DNA from: Arthrobacter sp. Leaf137
Lineage (GTDB): Bacteria > Actinomycetota > Actinomycetes > Actinomycetales > Micrococcaceae
Reading direction: 5' to 3'
DNA: 64,000 nucleotides
Assembly: GCF_001423525.1 (NCBI RefSeq)
Contig: NZ_LMOI01000012.1
Span: 252,115-316,114, forward strand
The notes under the pieces were generated by a model. The model did no database searches. It had not been told where the DNA came from and saw only the letters and a program-made list of their open reading frames with translations. The stretch's first letter is position 1. Every line of letters starts with the position of its first letter. A program made the position numbers and the translations under genes. Shown here piece by piece: positions 26,571 through 36,129 of this stretch.

Positions 26571-27209
26571 GTGACATCTGCGACCCATGCCCCCAGTACC
26601 CCGGCGCACCCCACGCTGAACCGCCCCAACATGGTTTCCGTCGGAACCGTAGTGTGGCTGTCCAGCGAGTTGATGTTCTTCGCCGGTCTCTTCGCCATGT
26701 ACTTCACACTGCGCTCAACGAGTGCTCAGATGTGGGCGGACGAGACAGCCAAGCTCAACTTCCCCTTTGCGCTCGTTAACACCATCGTCCTCGTGGCAAG
26801 TTCCTTTACTTGCCAGATGGGCGTCTTCGCCGCCGAACGGCTCCAGCCGCGCCGCACCGGAGGGGTGTTCTCGTTCTCCCGTTGGGGCATGAACGAATGG
26901 TTCACCCTGACGTTCATCATGGGTGCGTTCTTCGTCGCGGGCCAGACCACCGAGTACGCGATGCTGGTTTCCGAGCACGTCTCGCTCTCGTCCAACGCCT
27001 ACGGCTCCGCTTTCTACATGACTACCGGCTTCCACGGCCTGCACGTCATCGGCGGCCTCGTTGCCTTCCTGCTCATCATGGGCCGGTCGTTCGCCGCGAA
27101 GAAATTCGGTCACTTCGAAGCCACTTCGGCGATTGTCACCTCTTACTACTGGCACTTCGTTGACGTCGTGTGGATCGGCCTCTTCCTGGTCATCTACGTA
27201 CTCAAGTAA
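26571..27209 (+). CDS. ctaE: Cytochrome c oxidase subunit III
   Basis: Subunit III of the aa3 terminal oxidase. The 212-residue product from GTG 26571 has the family helices, including [38 protein letters not shown] and [23 protein letters not shown], and ends with [22 protein letters not shown] longer frame would start at 26442 but its N-terminal 43 residues lie in the promoter region and do not fit the family. It heads the ctaE-qcrCAB cluster encoding parts of the respiratory bcc-aa3 supercomplex. Confidence 0.95.
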   Translation: MTSATHAPSTPAHPTLNRPNMVSVGTVVWLSSELMFFAGLFAMYFTLRSTSAQMWADETAKLNFPFALVNTIVLVASSFTCQMGVFAAERLQPRRTGGVFSFSRWGMNEWFTLTFIMGAFFVAGQTTEYAMLVSEHVSLSSNAYGSAFYMTTGFHGLHVIGGLVAFLLIMGRSFAAKKFGHFEATSAIVTSYYWHFVDVVWIGLFLVIYVLK

Positions 27210-27295
27210 CCAGTTTTGAAACTTTTTCTACACGAGGCAGAATTTCAGGTCGCGGCTCCACAAGCCGTCGCAGGAACGAATAAAGGAACCACCAC

Positions 27296-28084
27296 GTGAA
27301 GGCACTCTCACAAAAGCGGCGTCACCCACTGGCAGCAATAGCGCTGCTCCTGATGGGGCTACTCCTTACGGGTGGGCTGTACGCTGTGGCCACCACCGTC
27401 AACGAGGCCAAGGCTTCCACCACCACCTACAGTGCCAACGACACTGAAGAAGGCGGCAAGCTCTTCGCGGCGAACTGCGCAACGTGCCATGGCATGGGTG
27501 CCAGTGGTACCGCTGACGGCCCGTCACTGGTGGGCGTCGGCGCCGCTGCTGTTGATTTCCAGGTGGGCACCGGCCGCATGCCGATGCAGATGAACGGACC
27601 GCAGGCCCTCAAGAAGCCCGCCCAGTTCAACGACGAGCAGACCCACCAGCTTTCAGCCTATGTCGCTTCCCTGGGTGCCGGCCCGGCAATCCCTGAAGAA
27701 GACCTGGTGAACGGCGGCGGTGACGCTGCCGCCGGCGGTGAGCTGTTCCGCACCAACTGCGCCATGTGCCACAACGCCGCCGCTGCCGGTGGTGCCCTGA
27801 CCCGCGGCAAGTTCGCTCCGGCCCTCGCCGACGTTTCGGGTAAGCACATCTACGAGGCAATGGCGACCGGTCCGCAGAACATGCCGGTCTTCAGTGACTC
27901 GAACATCACCCCTGAAGGCAAGAAGGACATCATCACGTTCCTGAAGCAGATCGAAAGCACCGGCTCCCCGGGTGGCGCCGACCTCGGCTCGCTGGGTCCG
28001 GTTGCTGAAGGCCTCTTCGTATGGGTTGCCGGCCTGGGTGTCATCATTGCCTTCACCATCTGGCTGACGTCCCGCACATCCTGA
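27296..28084 (+). CDS. qcrC: Ubiquinol/menaquinol-cytochrome c reductase diheme cytochrome c subunit
   Basis: The actinobacterial diheme cytochrome cc that replaces both cytochrome c1 and soluble cytochrome c. The 262-residue protein has an N-terminal membrane/signal segment (PLAAIALLLMGLLLTGGLYAVA), heme sites CATCH at 61-65 and CAMCH at 155-159, and a C-terminal anchor (GLFVWVAGLGVIIAFTIWL). Each cytochrome domain also has a distal Met candidate (GRMPMQM, QNMPVF). The start is GTG 27296 with AAAGGA upstream. The genes qcrA and qcrB follow. Confidence 0.96.
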   Translation: MKALSQKRRHPLAAIALLLMGLLLTGGLYAVATTVNEAKASTTTYSANDTEEGGKLFAANCATCHGMGASGTADGPSLVGVGAAAVDFQVGTGRMPMQMNGPQALKKPAQFNDEQTHQLSAYVASLGAGPAIPEEDLVNGGGDAAAGGELFRTNCAMCHNAAAAGGALTRGKFAPALADVSGKHIYEAMATGPQNMPVFSDSNITPEGKKDIITFLKQIESTGSPGGADLGSLGPVAEGLFVWVAGLGVIIAFTIWLTSRTS

Positions 28085-28181
28085 CGCGGTCCCGCACCAA
28101 ACTTTCTGCTGCAAAGTCCAGCAGGTTGATATTAGAAACTAACCCGGCAGCCGCCGGGACGAGAGAAGGATGAGGCGAATT

Positions 28182-29252
28182 ATGGGCAACCATAGTGACG
28201 GCAGTCCGAACCACTCGGGCACCGTAGCTACGGCTGGTCAGAATGAGGTGGAGAAGTTCCAGGATCCTGGAATTCCCCCGCATCGTTTGCGCCTGGCTGA
28301 CACGGATCCGAAGGCCGCAAAGCGGGCAGAACGGCAGGTCGCCTTACTATTTGGCATCTCTGTCGTTGGAACCCTGATCTTCCTGGTGGCGTACTTCGCC
28401 ATCGACCTTGGCGAGGATTCCAACATCGCAACCATCCGGTTGCAGAATGCCCTCCTTGGTGTCGGCACGGCATTCGCCATGCTCGGTATCGGTACCGGCA
28501 TCGTCCACTGGGCCAAGGCCCTGATGCCGGACCACGAAGTATCGGAAGAGCGCCACGCCATCCGCTACGAAGAGGACCGCCAGGCTGCAGTCCGCATCGT
28601 TGACGACATCGTGGAAGAGACCGGCATCAAGCGCCGCCCCCTGATCCGCAATACCCTCCTCGGCGCCGTTGCCCTCGCTCCCCTGCCCGCAGTGGCTATC
28701 TTCGGTGACCTTGGTCCCCGGCCCGATAACAAGCTTGCCCACACCATGTGGGCGCCGCAGGACGGCAAGCTCAAGCGTCTGGCCCGCGACCCTGACGGTA
28801 CGCCGATCAAGGCCGCAGATGTCACCATCGGTTCGGCCTTCCACGTCATTCCGGAAGGCCTGAACGAACTCCACGAGGGCAAGCTCAACGAGAAGGCCAA
28901 GGCTGTTGTGCTGCTCATGCGCCTGGACCCGGCGTCGCTGCATCCCTCTGAAGGCCGCGAGGACTGGGGATACAACGGCATCGTTGCGTACTCCAAGATC
29001 TGCACCCACGTTGGCTGCCCTGTTGCTCTTTACGAGCAGCAGACGCACCACCTGCTGTGCCCGTGCCACCAGTCCACCTTTGACCTCACTCAAGAGTGCA
29101 AGGTGATCTTCGGACCGGCCAGCCGCCCTCTCCCCCAGCTGCCCATCGCAGTTGATGACGAAGGCTACCTCGTCGCCACCAGCGACTTTCATGAACCTGT
29201 AGGACCGAGTTACTGGGAGCGTGATATGCATGAGCGCAGCATCAACAGCTGA
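28182..29252 (+). CDS. qcrA: Rieske iron-sulfur subunit of the cytochrome bcc complex
   Basis: The 2Fe-2S protein of complex III. The Rieske cluster ligands are CTHVGC and CPCH in the C-terminal domain, and three hydrophobic segments in the N-terminal half anchor it, as in other actinobacterial QcrA. I prefer ATG 28182 (MGNHSDGSPNH), four codons inside the longest frame, because the AAGG upstream is too close to the ATG at 28170. Its end overlaps qcrB by 23 bases. Confidence 0.94.
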   Translation: MGNHSDGSPNHSGTVATAGQNEVEKFQDPGIPPHRLRLADTDPKAAKRAERQVALLFGISVVGTLIFLVAYFAIDLGEDSNIATIRLQNALLGVGTAFAMLGIGTGIVHWAKALMPDHEVSEERHAIRYEEDRQAAVRIVDDIVEETGIKRRPLIRNTLLGAVALAPLPAVAIFGDLGPRPDNKLAHTMWAPQDGKLKRLARDPDGTPIKAADVTIGSAFHVIPEGLNELHEGKLNEKAKAVVLLMRLDPASLHPSEGREDWGYNGIVAYSKICTHVGCPVALYEQQTHHLLCPCHQSTFDLTQECKVIFGPASRPLPQLPIAVDDEGYLVATSDFHEPVGPSYWERDMHERSINS

Positions 29253-30900
29253 GCCCGCTTTCGTCGCCAAAACCAAGGCAGGCCGGGTTACCGACTTCGT
29301 CGATTCTCGAGTTGGCGGGTCCGGAATCCTCCGGGAATTCGGCCGCAAAGTCTTCCCCGACCACTGGTCTTTCATGTTCGGCGAGGTCGCTCTCTACTCG
29401 TTCGTGATCCTGCTGCTTTCGGGTACGTTCCTGACGTTCTTCTTCGACCCGTCCATGGCCGAGACTCACTACGACGGTTCGTATGTGCCCCTTAAGGGCG
29501 TCGAAATGTCAGTCGCCTATAGCTCGTCGCTGGACATCTCCTTCGATATCCGTGGCGGCCTGTTCATGCGCCAGGTCCACCACTGGGCAGCCCTGCTGTT
29601 CGTGGCATCCATCGCCGTGCACATGCTTCGTGTGTTCTTCACCGGCGCATTCCGCCGTCCTCGCGAAATGAACTGGGTTGTGGGTTGCGTCCTGCTCATC
29701 CTGGCCATGGCTGCCGGCTTCACCGGTTACTCACTTCCTGACGACCTGCTCTCGGGCAACGGCCTCCGCATCATCGACGGCGTCATCAAGTCCATTCCGG
29801 TGGTTGGTACCTACATCTCCTTCTTCCTGTTCGGCGGAGAATTCCCCGGAACAGCAATCATCAGCCGCCTCTACATGCTGCACATCCTGCTGGTGCCGGC
29901 ATTGATCCTCCTGATGATCGTGCTCCACCTGTTCATGGTTGTGGTCCACAAGCACACCCAGTACCCCGGCCCGGGCCGCAACGACAACAACGTTGTCGGC
30001 TACCCACTCGGCCCTGTGTACGCGGCCAAGGCCGGCGGCTTCTTCTTCATCGTCTTCGGTGTCCTGGCACTGATGGCAGCGTTCTTCACCATCAACCCGA
30101 TCTGGAACTACGGTCCCTACGATCCGTCCCCTGTCTCTGCCGGTACCCAGCCTGACTGGTACATCGGATTCGTGGACGGTGCGCTGCGCCTGATGCCCGG
30201 CACCTTTGGTGACTGGCACGTGGAGCAGACCTGGCTGGGCTTCGTCTTCACGTTCAACGTGCTGCTTCCCGCCCTGGTACCGGCCGGCATCCTGTTCACG
30301 GTGATGTTCACCTACCCGTGGATCGAACGCTGGATCACCAAGGACAACCGCGAACACCACGTCCTGGACCGTCCCCGCAACGCGCCCACCCGCACAGGCA
30401 TTGGCGTTGCAGGATTCATCTGGTACTGCGTCATGTGGGCGGCTGCCGGCTCTGACCTCATTGCCACGCACTTCCACGTCTCCCTCAACGACGTCACCTA
30501 CTGGCTCCGTGCCCTGTTCTTCATCGGACCGATCATCGGGTTCATCGTTGCCAAGCGAGTCGCCCTTGCACTCCAGCGCAAAGACCGCGAGATTGCACTG
30601 CACGGCCGGGAAACCGGACGCATCGTCCGCCTCCCCCACGGTGAGTTCATCGAGGTTCACGCTCCGCTCGACGAGTACAAGCGGTACAAGCTCGTCGGTT
30701 TCGAGTCGCCCGAAGTACTCCCCGCTGTGCCGAACGAGCATGGTGTGGTGACCGGTAACGAGAAGCGCCGCGCCTTCCTCTCCAAGTGGTTCTTCGAGGA
30801 CCGCGTAGCTCCGGCTACACCCGCAGAGCTTGAAGCAGCCCATGGCCACGGCCATGCAGCAGTGGAAGCTTCTGAGGAAGCCAAGAGCCTCTCCCACTAG
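29230..30900 (+). CDS. qcrB: Cytochrome b subunit of the cytochrome bcc complex
   Basis: Binds two b hemes and the menaquinol sites. The 556-residue protein has heme-ligand helices (MRQVHHWAALLFVASIAVHMLRVF; LHILLVPALILLMIVLHLFMVVVHKH), the quinol-site motif QPDWYIGF (PDWY in place of the PEWY of proteobacteria) and a long charged C-terminal extension. The start ATG 29230 has GGGAG ten bases upstream and overlaps the end of qcrA. A strong terminator follows. Confidence 0.96.
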   Translation: MSAASTAEPAFVAKTKAGRVTDFVDSRVGGSGILREFGRKVFPDHWSFMFGEVALYSFVILLLSGTFLTFFFDPSMAETHYDGSYVPLKGVEMSVAYSSSLDISFDIRGGLFMRQVHHWAALLFVASIAVHMLRVFFTGAFRRPREMNWVVGCVLLILAMAAGFTGYSLPDDLLSGNGLRIIDGVIKSIPVVGTYISFFLFGGEFPGTAIISRLYMLHILLVPALILLMIVLHLFMVVVHKHTQYPGPGRNDNNVVGYPLGPVYAAKAGGFFFIVFGVLALMAAFFTINPIWNYGPYDPSPVSAGTQPDWYIGFVDGALRLMPGTFGDWHVEQTWLGFVFTFNVLLPALVPAGILFTVMFTYPWIERWITKDNREHHVLDRPRNAPTRTGIGVAGFIWYCVMWAAAGSDLIATHFHVSLNDVTYWLRALFFIGPIIGFIVAKRVALALQRKDREIALHGRETGRIVRLPHGEFIEVHAPLDEYKRYKLVGFESPEVLPAVPNEHGVVTGNEKRRAFLSKWFFEDRVAPATPAELEAAHGHGHAAVEASEEAKSLSH

Positions 30901-30920
30901 GTTCACGAAGGCAGCAGACA

Positions 30921-30960
30921 GAGTAGGGCCCGGTCCGAAAGGACCGGGCCCTACTCTTTT
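30921..30960. terminator. Rho-independent terminator of ctaE-qcrCAB
   Basis: A perfect 16-base stem (30921-30936 with 30941-30956) closed by a GAAA tetraloop and followed by TTTT. It is 20 bases after the qcrB stop and may also serve the convergent gntR gene. Confidence 0.9.
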
Positions 30961-31025
30961 GGCATCTCACGTCCATGTGGCCGCTGCACCAGGCCTTGGT
31001 GAGGCCAATCCCCTTCGCGGCCCGC

Positions 31026-31796
31026 CTAGAGGTTCCGCGCCCGGCGTGCTCCGGGCCGCTGCAGGGGTACCCAGAGCTTGTAGCGGTCTGCCCGGTAGTA
31101 GGAAACGGAGTAGTCCACCATGGCGCGGGCAACAAAGGCATGCCGCTGGATTTTCAACAGCGGTGAACCGACTTCCACGTTGAGTAGGCGCGCCGTGGAA
31201 GGAGAGGCAGCCGTTGCCTCGATCATGTCCTCACCCCACTCCATGACCAGGCCAAACTGTTCGCTCAGGACGTTGTAAAGGGATGTGGGTGGCTCACCGT
31301 CGAGCAGTCCCGGAACGCGGTGAGCGGGGATAAAGTTCTCATCCACGCTCATGGGCTCCCCGTCGGCCAGGAGAAGCCTGCGGAAACGCACCAGCGGAGT
31401 GCCTTCGTCCAGCTGCAGTTCGCGGGCGAGGAACGCGCTGGCACCGATCTGTTCGAAGCTGAGGACCTTTGCCGCCGGAACCATGCCACGGCGCTGCATC
31501 TCCTCGCTGTACGAGGTGAGCTTGACCTGGAGGTCGAGCTTTGGCCGGCGGACAAAGGTACCAAGGCCAACAACGCGTTCAATAACTTCCTCGCCTACCA
31601 GGGCGTCGATGGCCTGGCGGACTGTCATCCGGGCGAGACCGAATCGTTCGGCCAAGTCACGTTCTGAAGGCAGTGCCGAGCCGGGCGGGCACGCCTCCGC
31701 GATGTAGGCGCGCAAAATCTCCCGCAATTGAATGTAAATGGCGACACCGCTGGTGCGGTCTATGTCGCCCTTGATGGTCTTGGCTGCAGCCGCCAT
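31026..31796 (-). CDS. GntR/HutC family transcriptional regulator (DasR-like)
   Basis: A 256-residue regulator with an N-terminal winged HTH (LPSERDLAERFGLARMTVRQAIDALVGEEVIERVVGLGTFV, about 40-85) and a C-terminal UTRA ligand-binding domain (SYSEEMQRRGMVPAAKVL ... YYRADRYKLWVPLQRPG). Overall it is similar to DasR, the Streptomyces regulator that responds to amino-sugar phosphates. It is divergent from the HPr gene, and a dre-like palindrome lies between them, so it probably controls ptsH and itself. Confidence 0.88.
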   Translation of the reverse strand: MAAAAKTIKGDIDRTSGVAIYIQLREILRAYIAEACPPGSALPSERDLAERFGLARMTVRQAIDALVGEEVIERVVGLGTFVRRPKLDLQVKLTSYSEEMQRRGMVPAAKVLSFEQIGASAFLARELQLDEGTPLVRFRRLLLADGEPMSVDENFIPAHRVPGLLDGEPPTSLYNVLSEQFGLVMEWGEDMIEATAASPSTARLLNVEVGSPLLKIQRHAFVARAMVDYSVSYYRADRYKLWVPLQRPGARRARNL

Positions 31797-31838
31797 GAGT
31801 CCGCCTTTTCCTGCTTGGTACCGCTTCTAATCGTAGGT

Positions 31839-31854
31839 CAGGTCTAGACCAGCT
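31839..31854. promoter_or_regulatory. dre-like operator for the GntR/DasR-type regulator
   Basis: CAGGTCTAGACCAGCT contains the perfect 10-base palindrome GGTCTAGACC and matches the core of the Streptomyces DasR element (consensus ACTGGTCTAGACCACT). It lies 42 bases upstream of the gntR start and about 110 bases upstream of ptsH, placed to control both. Confidence 0.75.
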
Positions 31855-31963
31855 GTGTTCCTTCGAGGGCTCCATGGCGGCAGCGACTGGAAGCCGGATA
31901 TATATTTGGGCTGGAAGATTTACGCGACAGACGGACGGGTCCGTCGAGACGAAGGAGTCCCCT

Positions 31964-32275
31964 TTGCCATCACACAAGGCCGTGGTCACGGCTTCTGTCG
32001 GCCTTCATGCAAGGCCTGCGGCCGATTTTGTCCGGGCCGTCATGGACACGGGCCTTCCCGTGGTCATTGCCAAGGACGGCAGCCCGGCCGTCGATGCGAG
32101 GTCACTGCTTCAGGTGATGGCTGCCGACTTCCAGCACGGCTGTGAAGTGCAGCTCACGGTCAGCGAGACAGCCTTGGACGGGCCTGTGAGCGCGGAAAAT
32201 GCCGTGGGAGCCCTCCAGTCCCTCGGAGACCTCCTCGCGGCGCAGGGAGCCCTGCAGCCCGCTGTGCGGCACTAG
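31964..32275 (+). CDS. ptsH: Phosphocarrier protein HPr
   Basis: HPr relays phosphate from enzyme I to sugar-specific IIA proteins of the PTS. The active-site motif ASVGLHARPAADF places phospho-His at His15; the regulatory-type serine aligns with Ser47 (DARSLLQVM). The start is TTG 31964 with GAAGGAG upstream; without it the frame would extend into implausible residues. At 103 residues it is longer than the typical 88-90, with an Ala/Gln-rich C-terminal extension. No other PTS gene is in the window. Confidence 0.93.
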   Translation: MPSHKAVVTASVGLHARPAADFVRAVMDTGLPVVIAKDGSPAVDARSLLQVMAADFQHGCEVQLTVSETALDGPVSAENAVGALQSLGDLLAAQGALQPAVRH

Positions 32276-32299
32276 TTCGGCAGCAGCTGGCCGAGAACC

Positions 32300-32341
32300 A
32301 ACGACGCCGGCCCCCACCAAATGGTGGGGGCCGGCGTCGTT
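32300..32341. terminator. Bidirectional terminator between ptsH and ctaF
   Basis: A perfect 20-base stem (32300-32319 with 32322-32341) with a two-base AA spacer as loop, so the real loop is a few bases larger. It lies between the convergent ends of ptsH and ctaF. Confidence 0.85.
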
Positions 32342-32355
32342 ATTAAGTGTGTTGC

Positions 32356-32757
32356 CTAGTGGGCGTGGTCCCCACGGCTGTATTCGTAAACCCAGCCGAC
32401 AAGCGCTACGACCGCAAGGCCGGCAGCAATGAAGACAATCCAGAACCCGACGGCCAATCCAAGGAACCCGGTGGCGCAGGCCAGTCCGAGGACCAGGGGC
32501 CACCAGCTCCAGGGGCTGAAGTGCCCCTGCTCGCCGGCACCTTCGTGGATCTCAGCGTCGCTGCGGTCCTCGGGGCGCATCCCCACGCGTTTGGCGGTGA
32601 AACCAAGGTATGCGCCGATCATGCCGGCCAGTCCGCCTACGAGCAGGACACCCAGGGTGCCGACCCACTCGTTCCAGTGCGTCAGGAACCCGTACACGAT
32701 GGAGACAGGGATGAAGAAGAATACTCCCGATCCAAAGATCCAAGATTCGATTTTCAC
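32356..32757 (-). CDS. ctaF: Cytochrome c oxidase subunit IV (actinobacterial CtaF)
   Basis: A 133-residue accessory subunit of aa3 oxidase found in actinobacteria. It has four hydrophobic segments ([83 protein letters not shown]) and a central [27 protein letters not shown] loop that is typical. Its start overlaps the ctaD stop by four bases (ATGA). Confidence 0.93.
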   Translation of the reverse strand: MKIESWIFGSGVFFFIPVSIVYGFLTHWNEWVGTLGVLLVGGLAGMIGAYLGFTAKRVGMRPEDRSDAEIHEGAGEQGHFSPWSWWPLVLGLACATGFLGLAVGFWIVFIAAGLAVVALVGWVYEYSRGDHAH

Positions 32758-34481
32758 TGTGCGGTGTCCTTCTGGTCGGCGTTGCCGAGAACGCTGGCCG
32801 CAGGTGCCGGCGACTCGACGGTGTGGACCTGGCGCAGCTCAGGGTGGTGCAGGTCCAGGGCGGGGCGCTCCGAACGGATCCGGGGCAGCGAGGTGAAGTT
32901 GTGGCGCGGCGGCGGGCAGGACGTGGCCCATTCGAGCGAGGCACCGAAGCCCCAGGGATCATCAACCTGGACCTTTTCGGCCTTCCGCCACGTGATGTAG
33001 ACGTTCCAGAAGAACGGAATCAGCGAGGCGCCAAGGACGAAGGACGCCACCGTTGAGAACTGGTTCATCCACGTGAAGTTATCTTCCACCAGGTAGTCGG
33101 CGTAGCGGCGGGGCATGCCCTCCACACCGAGCCAGTGCTGGATGAGGAACGTGCCGTGGAAGCCAAGGAACAGGAGCCAGAAGTGGATCTTGCCGAGGCG
33201 CTCGTTGAGCATCTTTCCGGTCCACTTGGGCCACCAGAAGTAGAAGCCGGCGAACATGGCGAACACCACGGTTCCGAAGACCACGTAGTGGAAGTGCGCC
33301 ACCACGAAGTAGGAGTCCGAGACGTGGAAGTCGAGCGGAGGCGAAGCCAGGATGATGCCGGTGAGGCCGCCGAAGAGGAACGTGACGAGGAACCCGATGC
33401 TCCAGAGCATGGGGGTTTCGAACGTGATGGAGCCGCGCCACATGGTCCCGATCCAGTTGAAGAATTTCACGCCGGTGGGAACGGCAATGAGCATCGTCAT
33501 GAAGGCGAAGAACGGCAGGAGCACCGAGCCGGTGACGTACATGTGGTGGGCCCACACTGTCACGGACAGGGCAGCAATGGCGATCGTGGCGTAAACGAGG
33601 CCCTTGTAGCCGAAGATCGGCTTGCGGCTGAAGACGGGGAAGATCTCAGACACGATGCCGAAGAACGGCAGCGCGATGATGTACACCTCGGGGTGGCCAA
33701 AGAACCAGAACAGGTGCTGCCAGAGGACGGCACCGCCGTTTTCGGGATCAAAGATGTGTGCACCAAACCGTCGGTCCGCGCCCAGTGCGAACAGTGCGGC
33801 AGCCAGTGGGGGGAACGCCATCAGGACCAGGATGGCCGTGATGAGGGTGTTCCAGGTGAAGATCGGCATCCGCCACATGGTCATGCCCGGGGCGCGCATG
33901 CAGATGATGGTGGTAATGAAGTTGACCGCACCGAGGATGGTGCCGAAGCCGGACAGTGCCAGGCCGAAGACCCACAGGTCACCACCAATGCCGGGACTGA
34001 ACGTGGTGTTCGACAGCGGTGCGTAGGCGAACCAGCCGAAGGATGCTGCACCCTGCGGGGTGATGAAGCCGGACACCGCAATGGTGGAACCGAAGAGGAA
34101 GAACCAGAAGGCCAGGGCGTTCAGACGCGGAAATGCGACGTCGGGGGCACCGATCTGGAGCGGCATGATGACGTTGGCGAAGCCCGCGAACAGCGGGGTG
34201 GCGAACATCAGGAGCATAACCGTGCCGTGCATGGTGAACAGCTGGTTGTACTGTTCCTTCGTCTGCAGGATCTGCATGCCGGGCTCGAAGAGTTCGGCAC
34301 GGATGAGCAGCGCCATGACGCCGCCGAGGCAGAAGAAGACGAACGAGGCGATCAGGTACATGTACCCGATGGTCTTGTGGTCAGTGGAGGTGATCCAGTT
34401 GACGACGATGCGTCCCTTGGATTTGGGTACCACCGGAGCCTGCAGGGCTCCTGTGGGTGCGGATTGAGTGTACGTAGCCAC
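32754..34481 (-). CDS. ctaD: Cytochrome c oxidase subunit I
   Basis: The catalytic 12-helix subunit with heme a, heme a3 and CuB. The 575-residue protein shows the low-spin heme His in [14 protein letters not shown], CuB ligands [17 protein letters not shown] and HHMYVTG, and heme a3/a ligands in [11 protein letters not shown]. The start is GTG 34481 with GGGGAG five bases upstream. Transcribed ctaC-ctaD-ctaF. Confidence 0.97.
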   Translation of the reverse strand: MATYTQSAPTGALQAPVVPKSKGRIVVNWITSTDHKTIGYMYLIASFVFFCLGGVMALLIRAELFEPGMQILQTKEQYNQLFTMHGTVMLLMFATPLFAGFANVIMPLQIGAPDVAFPRLNALAFWFFLFGSTIAVSGFITPQGAASFGWFAYAPLSNTTFSPGIGGDLWVFGLALSGFGTILGAVNFITTIICMRAPGMTMWRMPIFTWNTLITAILVLMAFPPLAAALFALGADRRFGAHIFDPENGGAVLWQHLFWFFGHPEVYIIALPFFGIVSEIFPVFSRKPIFGYKGLVYATIAIAALSVTVWAHHMYVTGSVLLPFFAFMTMLIAVPTGVKFFNWIGTMWRGSITFETPMLWSIGFLVTFLFGGLTGIILASPPLDFHVSDSYFVVAHFHYVVFGTVVFAMFAGFYFWWPKWTGKMLNERLGKIHFWLLFLGFHGTFLIQHWLGVEGMPRRYADYLVEDNFTWMNQFSTVASFVLGASLIPFFWNVYITWRKAEKVQVDDPWGFGASLEWATSCPPPRHNFTSLPRIRSERPALDLHHPELRQVHTVESPAPAASVLGNADQKDTAQ

Positions 34482-34491
34482 GTCGCTCCCC

Positions 34492-35364
34492 TTACTTAAT
34501 TTCGTTCAGGTTAGGGTTGCGGTCGTACTCCACGCCCAGCAACCCGGTGTTGCCGGCTGCCTTCAGCCCGTCCATGTGGGCCTGGAATTCAGATTCCGAC
34601 ACCACCTTGACGCGGAACAGCATTTCGGAGTGGTACTCGCCGCAGAGTTCGGCACACTTGCCGTCGTAGGTGCCCTCTTTAGTGGGGGTGAACCTGATGT
34701 AGTTGGTCTTTCCGGGAATCATGTCGCGCTTCTGCAGGAAGGCCGGAACCCAGAATGAGTGGATGACGTCGCGGGCGTTGAGCTCGAGGTCAACAGACTT
34801 GTTCACCGGCAAGTAGAGCGTGGGGAGCTGTTCCTTGTCGATGGTGTTGCCGGTCAGGTGCGCCTGGACGCCGGCTTCGTGCAGGTCTTCCTGGATGACG
34901 TCGCCGGACTTGTAGTTGAAGTCCCAGGCCCACTGCTTACCGCGGACGTCAACCACGACGTCGGCCGGCTGGGAACGGTCATCAATGGCCTGCTGGTCAC
35001 GGTCCGTGAAGTAGAAGAACACCAGGACCATGAAAATCGGGATGGTCAGGTAAAAGACCTCAAGCGGAAGGTTGAAACTGGTCTGCCGCGGGAACCCAAC
35101 AGTCCCCTTGCGGCGTCGGTAAGCCACCAGGCACCAGATGATGAGGCCCCAGGTAATGATGCCCACCACCAGCGCGGCAATCCATGAGTTGACCCAGAGG
35201 TCCATGATGCGGTCGGTGTTGCTGGTGGTGCCGCGTTCAGTCGGCAGCCACCCCTTCTCTACCTCTGGCGAACATCCGGTCAAAACCAACGCGCCGGCAA
35301 TTGCCAAGCCAGTGATCGTTGTGATCGTTTTGCGTCGGCTGCCGGTTCGGTTCTGCGAACTCAC
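34492..35364 (-). CDS. ctaC: Cytochrome c oxidase subunit II (lipoprotein)
   Basis: The CuA-bearing subunit that receives electrons from cytochrome cc. The N-terminal signal ends in the lipobox VLTGC (Cys31), two transmembrane helices follow ([47 protein letters not shown]), and the CuA site is [15 protein letters not shown]. The 290-residue length is normal for actinobacteria. The start is GTG 35364; ctaD follows after ten bases. Confidence 0.96.
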   Translation of the reverse strand: MSSQNRTGSRRKTITTITGLAIAGALVLTGCSPEVEKGWLPTERGTTSNTDRIMDLWVNSWIAALVVGIITWGLIIWCLVAYRRRKGTVGFPRQTSFNLPLEVFYLTIPIFMVLVFFYFTDRDQQAIDDRSQPADVVVDVRGKQWAWDFNYKSGDVIQEDLHEAGVQAHLTGNTIDKEQLPTLYLPVNKSVDLELNARDVIHSFWVPAFLQKRDMIPGKTNYIRFTPTKEGTYDGKCAELCGEYHSEMLFRVKVVSESEFQAHMDGLKAAGNTGLLGVEYDRNPNLNEIK

Positions 35365-35551
35365 AGACGGCCCTTCCTACTTGTTGCTGTTGTCCGGGCA
35401 GCCATCGGCGGCCCCGGGCACACTAAAAGTTTTACTACTCGGTGTAGAGCTTACCGCTCCCCCGGACGTTTCGCCCACATGTCGGCGCCGCGCCTCCCAG
35501 CCAATCTGGTTGGCAGGAGACACGGCGCAGGCATACGGCAAGATGACCGAC

Positions 35552-35938
35552 CTAGTGGAAGGAATCTCCACAGGCGCAGGAGCCACCGGCATTGGGATTG
35601 TCGATGGTGAATCCCTGCTTGGAAATGGTGTCTTCGAAGTCGATGCTGGCGCCGCTGAGGTACGGCACGCTCATCTTGTCCACCACGACCTCGACACCGT
35701 CGTAATCGCGTACGGCGTCGCCGTCGAGAATCCGCTCGTCGAAGTACAGCTGGTAGATCAGGCCGGAGCAGCCGCCGGGCTGCACGGCAACCCGAAGGCG
35801 CAGGTCCGTGCGGCCTTCCTGTTCGAGAAGGCTGCGTACCTTGCCTGCGGCGACATCGGTCAGGTTGACCTCATGAACCGGCAGTTCGCCGGATTCGCTG
35901 GTGGTTGCGGTGCTGTTCTCATTGGTTGCGGTGCTCAT
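35552..35938 (-). CDS. erpA: Iron-sulfur cluster insertion protein (HesB/IscA/ErpA family)
   Basis: An A-type carrier that delivers Fe-S clusters to apoproteins. The 128-residue protein has the three family cysteines: GGCSGLIYQLYF, and CACGDSFH at the C-terminus (CxC). The first 20 residues are Ser/Thr/Glu-rich and probably disordered. It sits upstream of ctaC in the same direction, separated by 187 bases that should contain the ctaC promoter. Confidence 0.92.
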   Translation of the reverse strand: MSTATNENSTATTSESGELPVHEVNLTDVAAGKVRSLLEQEGRTDLRLRVAVQPGGCSGLIYQLYFDERILDGDAVRDYDGVEVVVDKMSVPYLSGASIDFEDTISKQGFTIDNPNAGGSCACGDSFH

Positions 35939-36129
35939 TGGCCTACCTTCTTGGGACGGGTCCTGGCGGCTCCGCTTCTGCGGTGCCTGCCCCTACGGAT
36001 TGGGTATGGGCTATAGCTACATGCTACGACGGACAGCCTTGTAGCTCTAACTCCTGACGTAACCATGAAAGCCTCCCCGTTGTTCCCTGGGCGGCTTGCA
36101 GCGCGTGCCCTGCCCATCCGTCAATGGAA

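Noticed and set aside
33135..34499. Long + strand ORF opposite ctaD
   Set aside because: Highly charged Glu/Asp/His-rich shadow of a membrane-protein gene; no RBS or domain.
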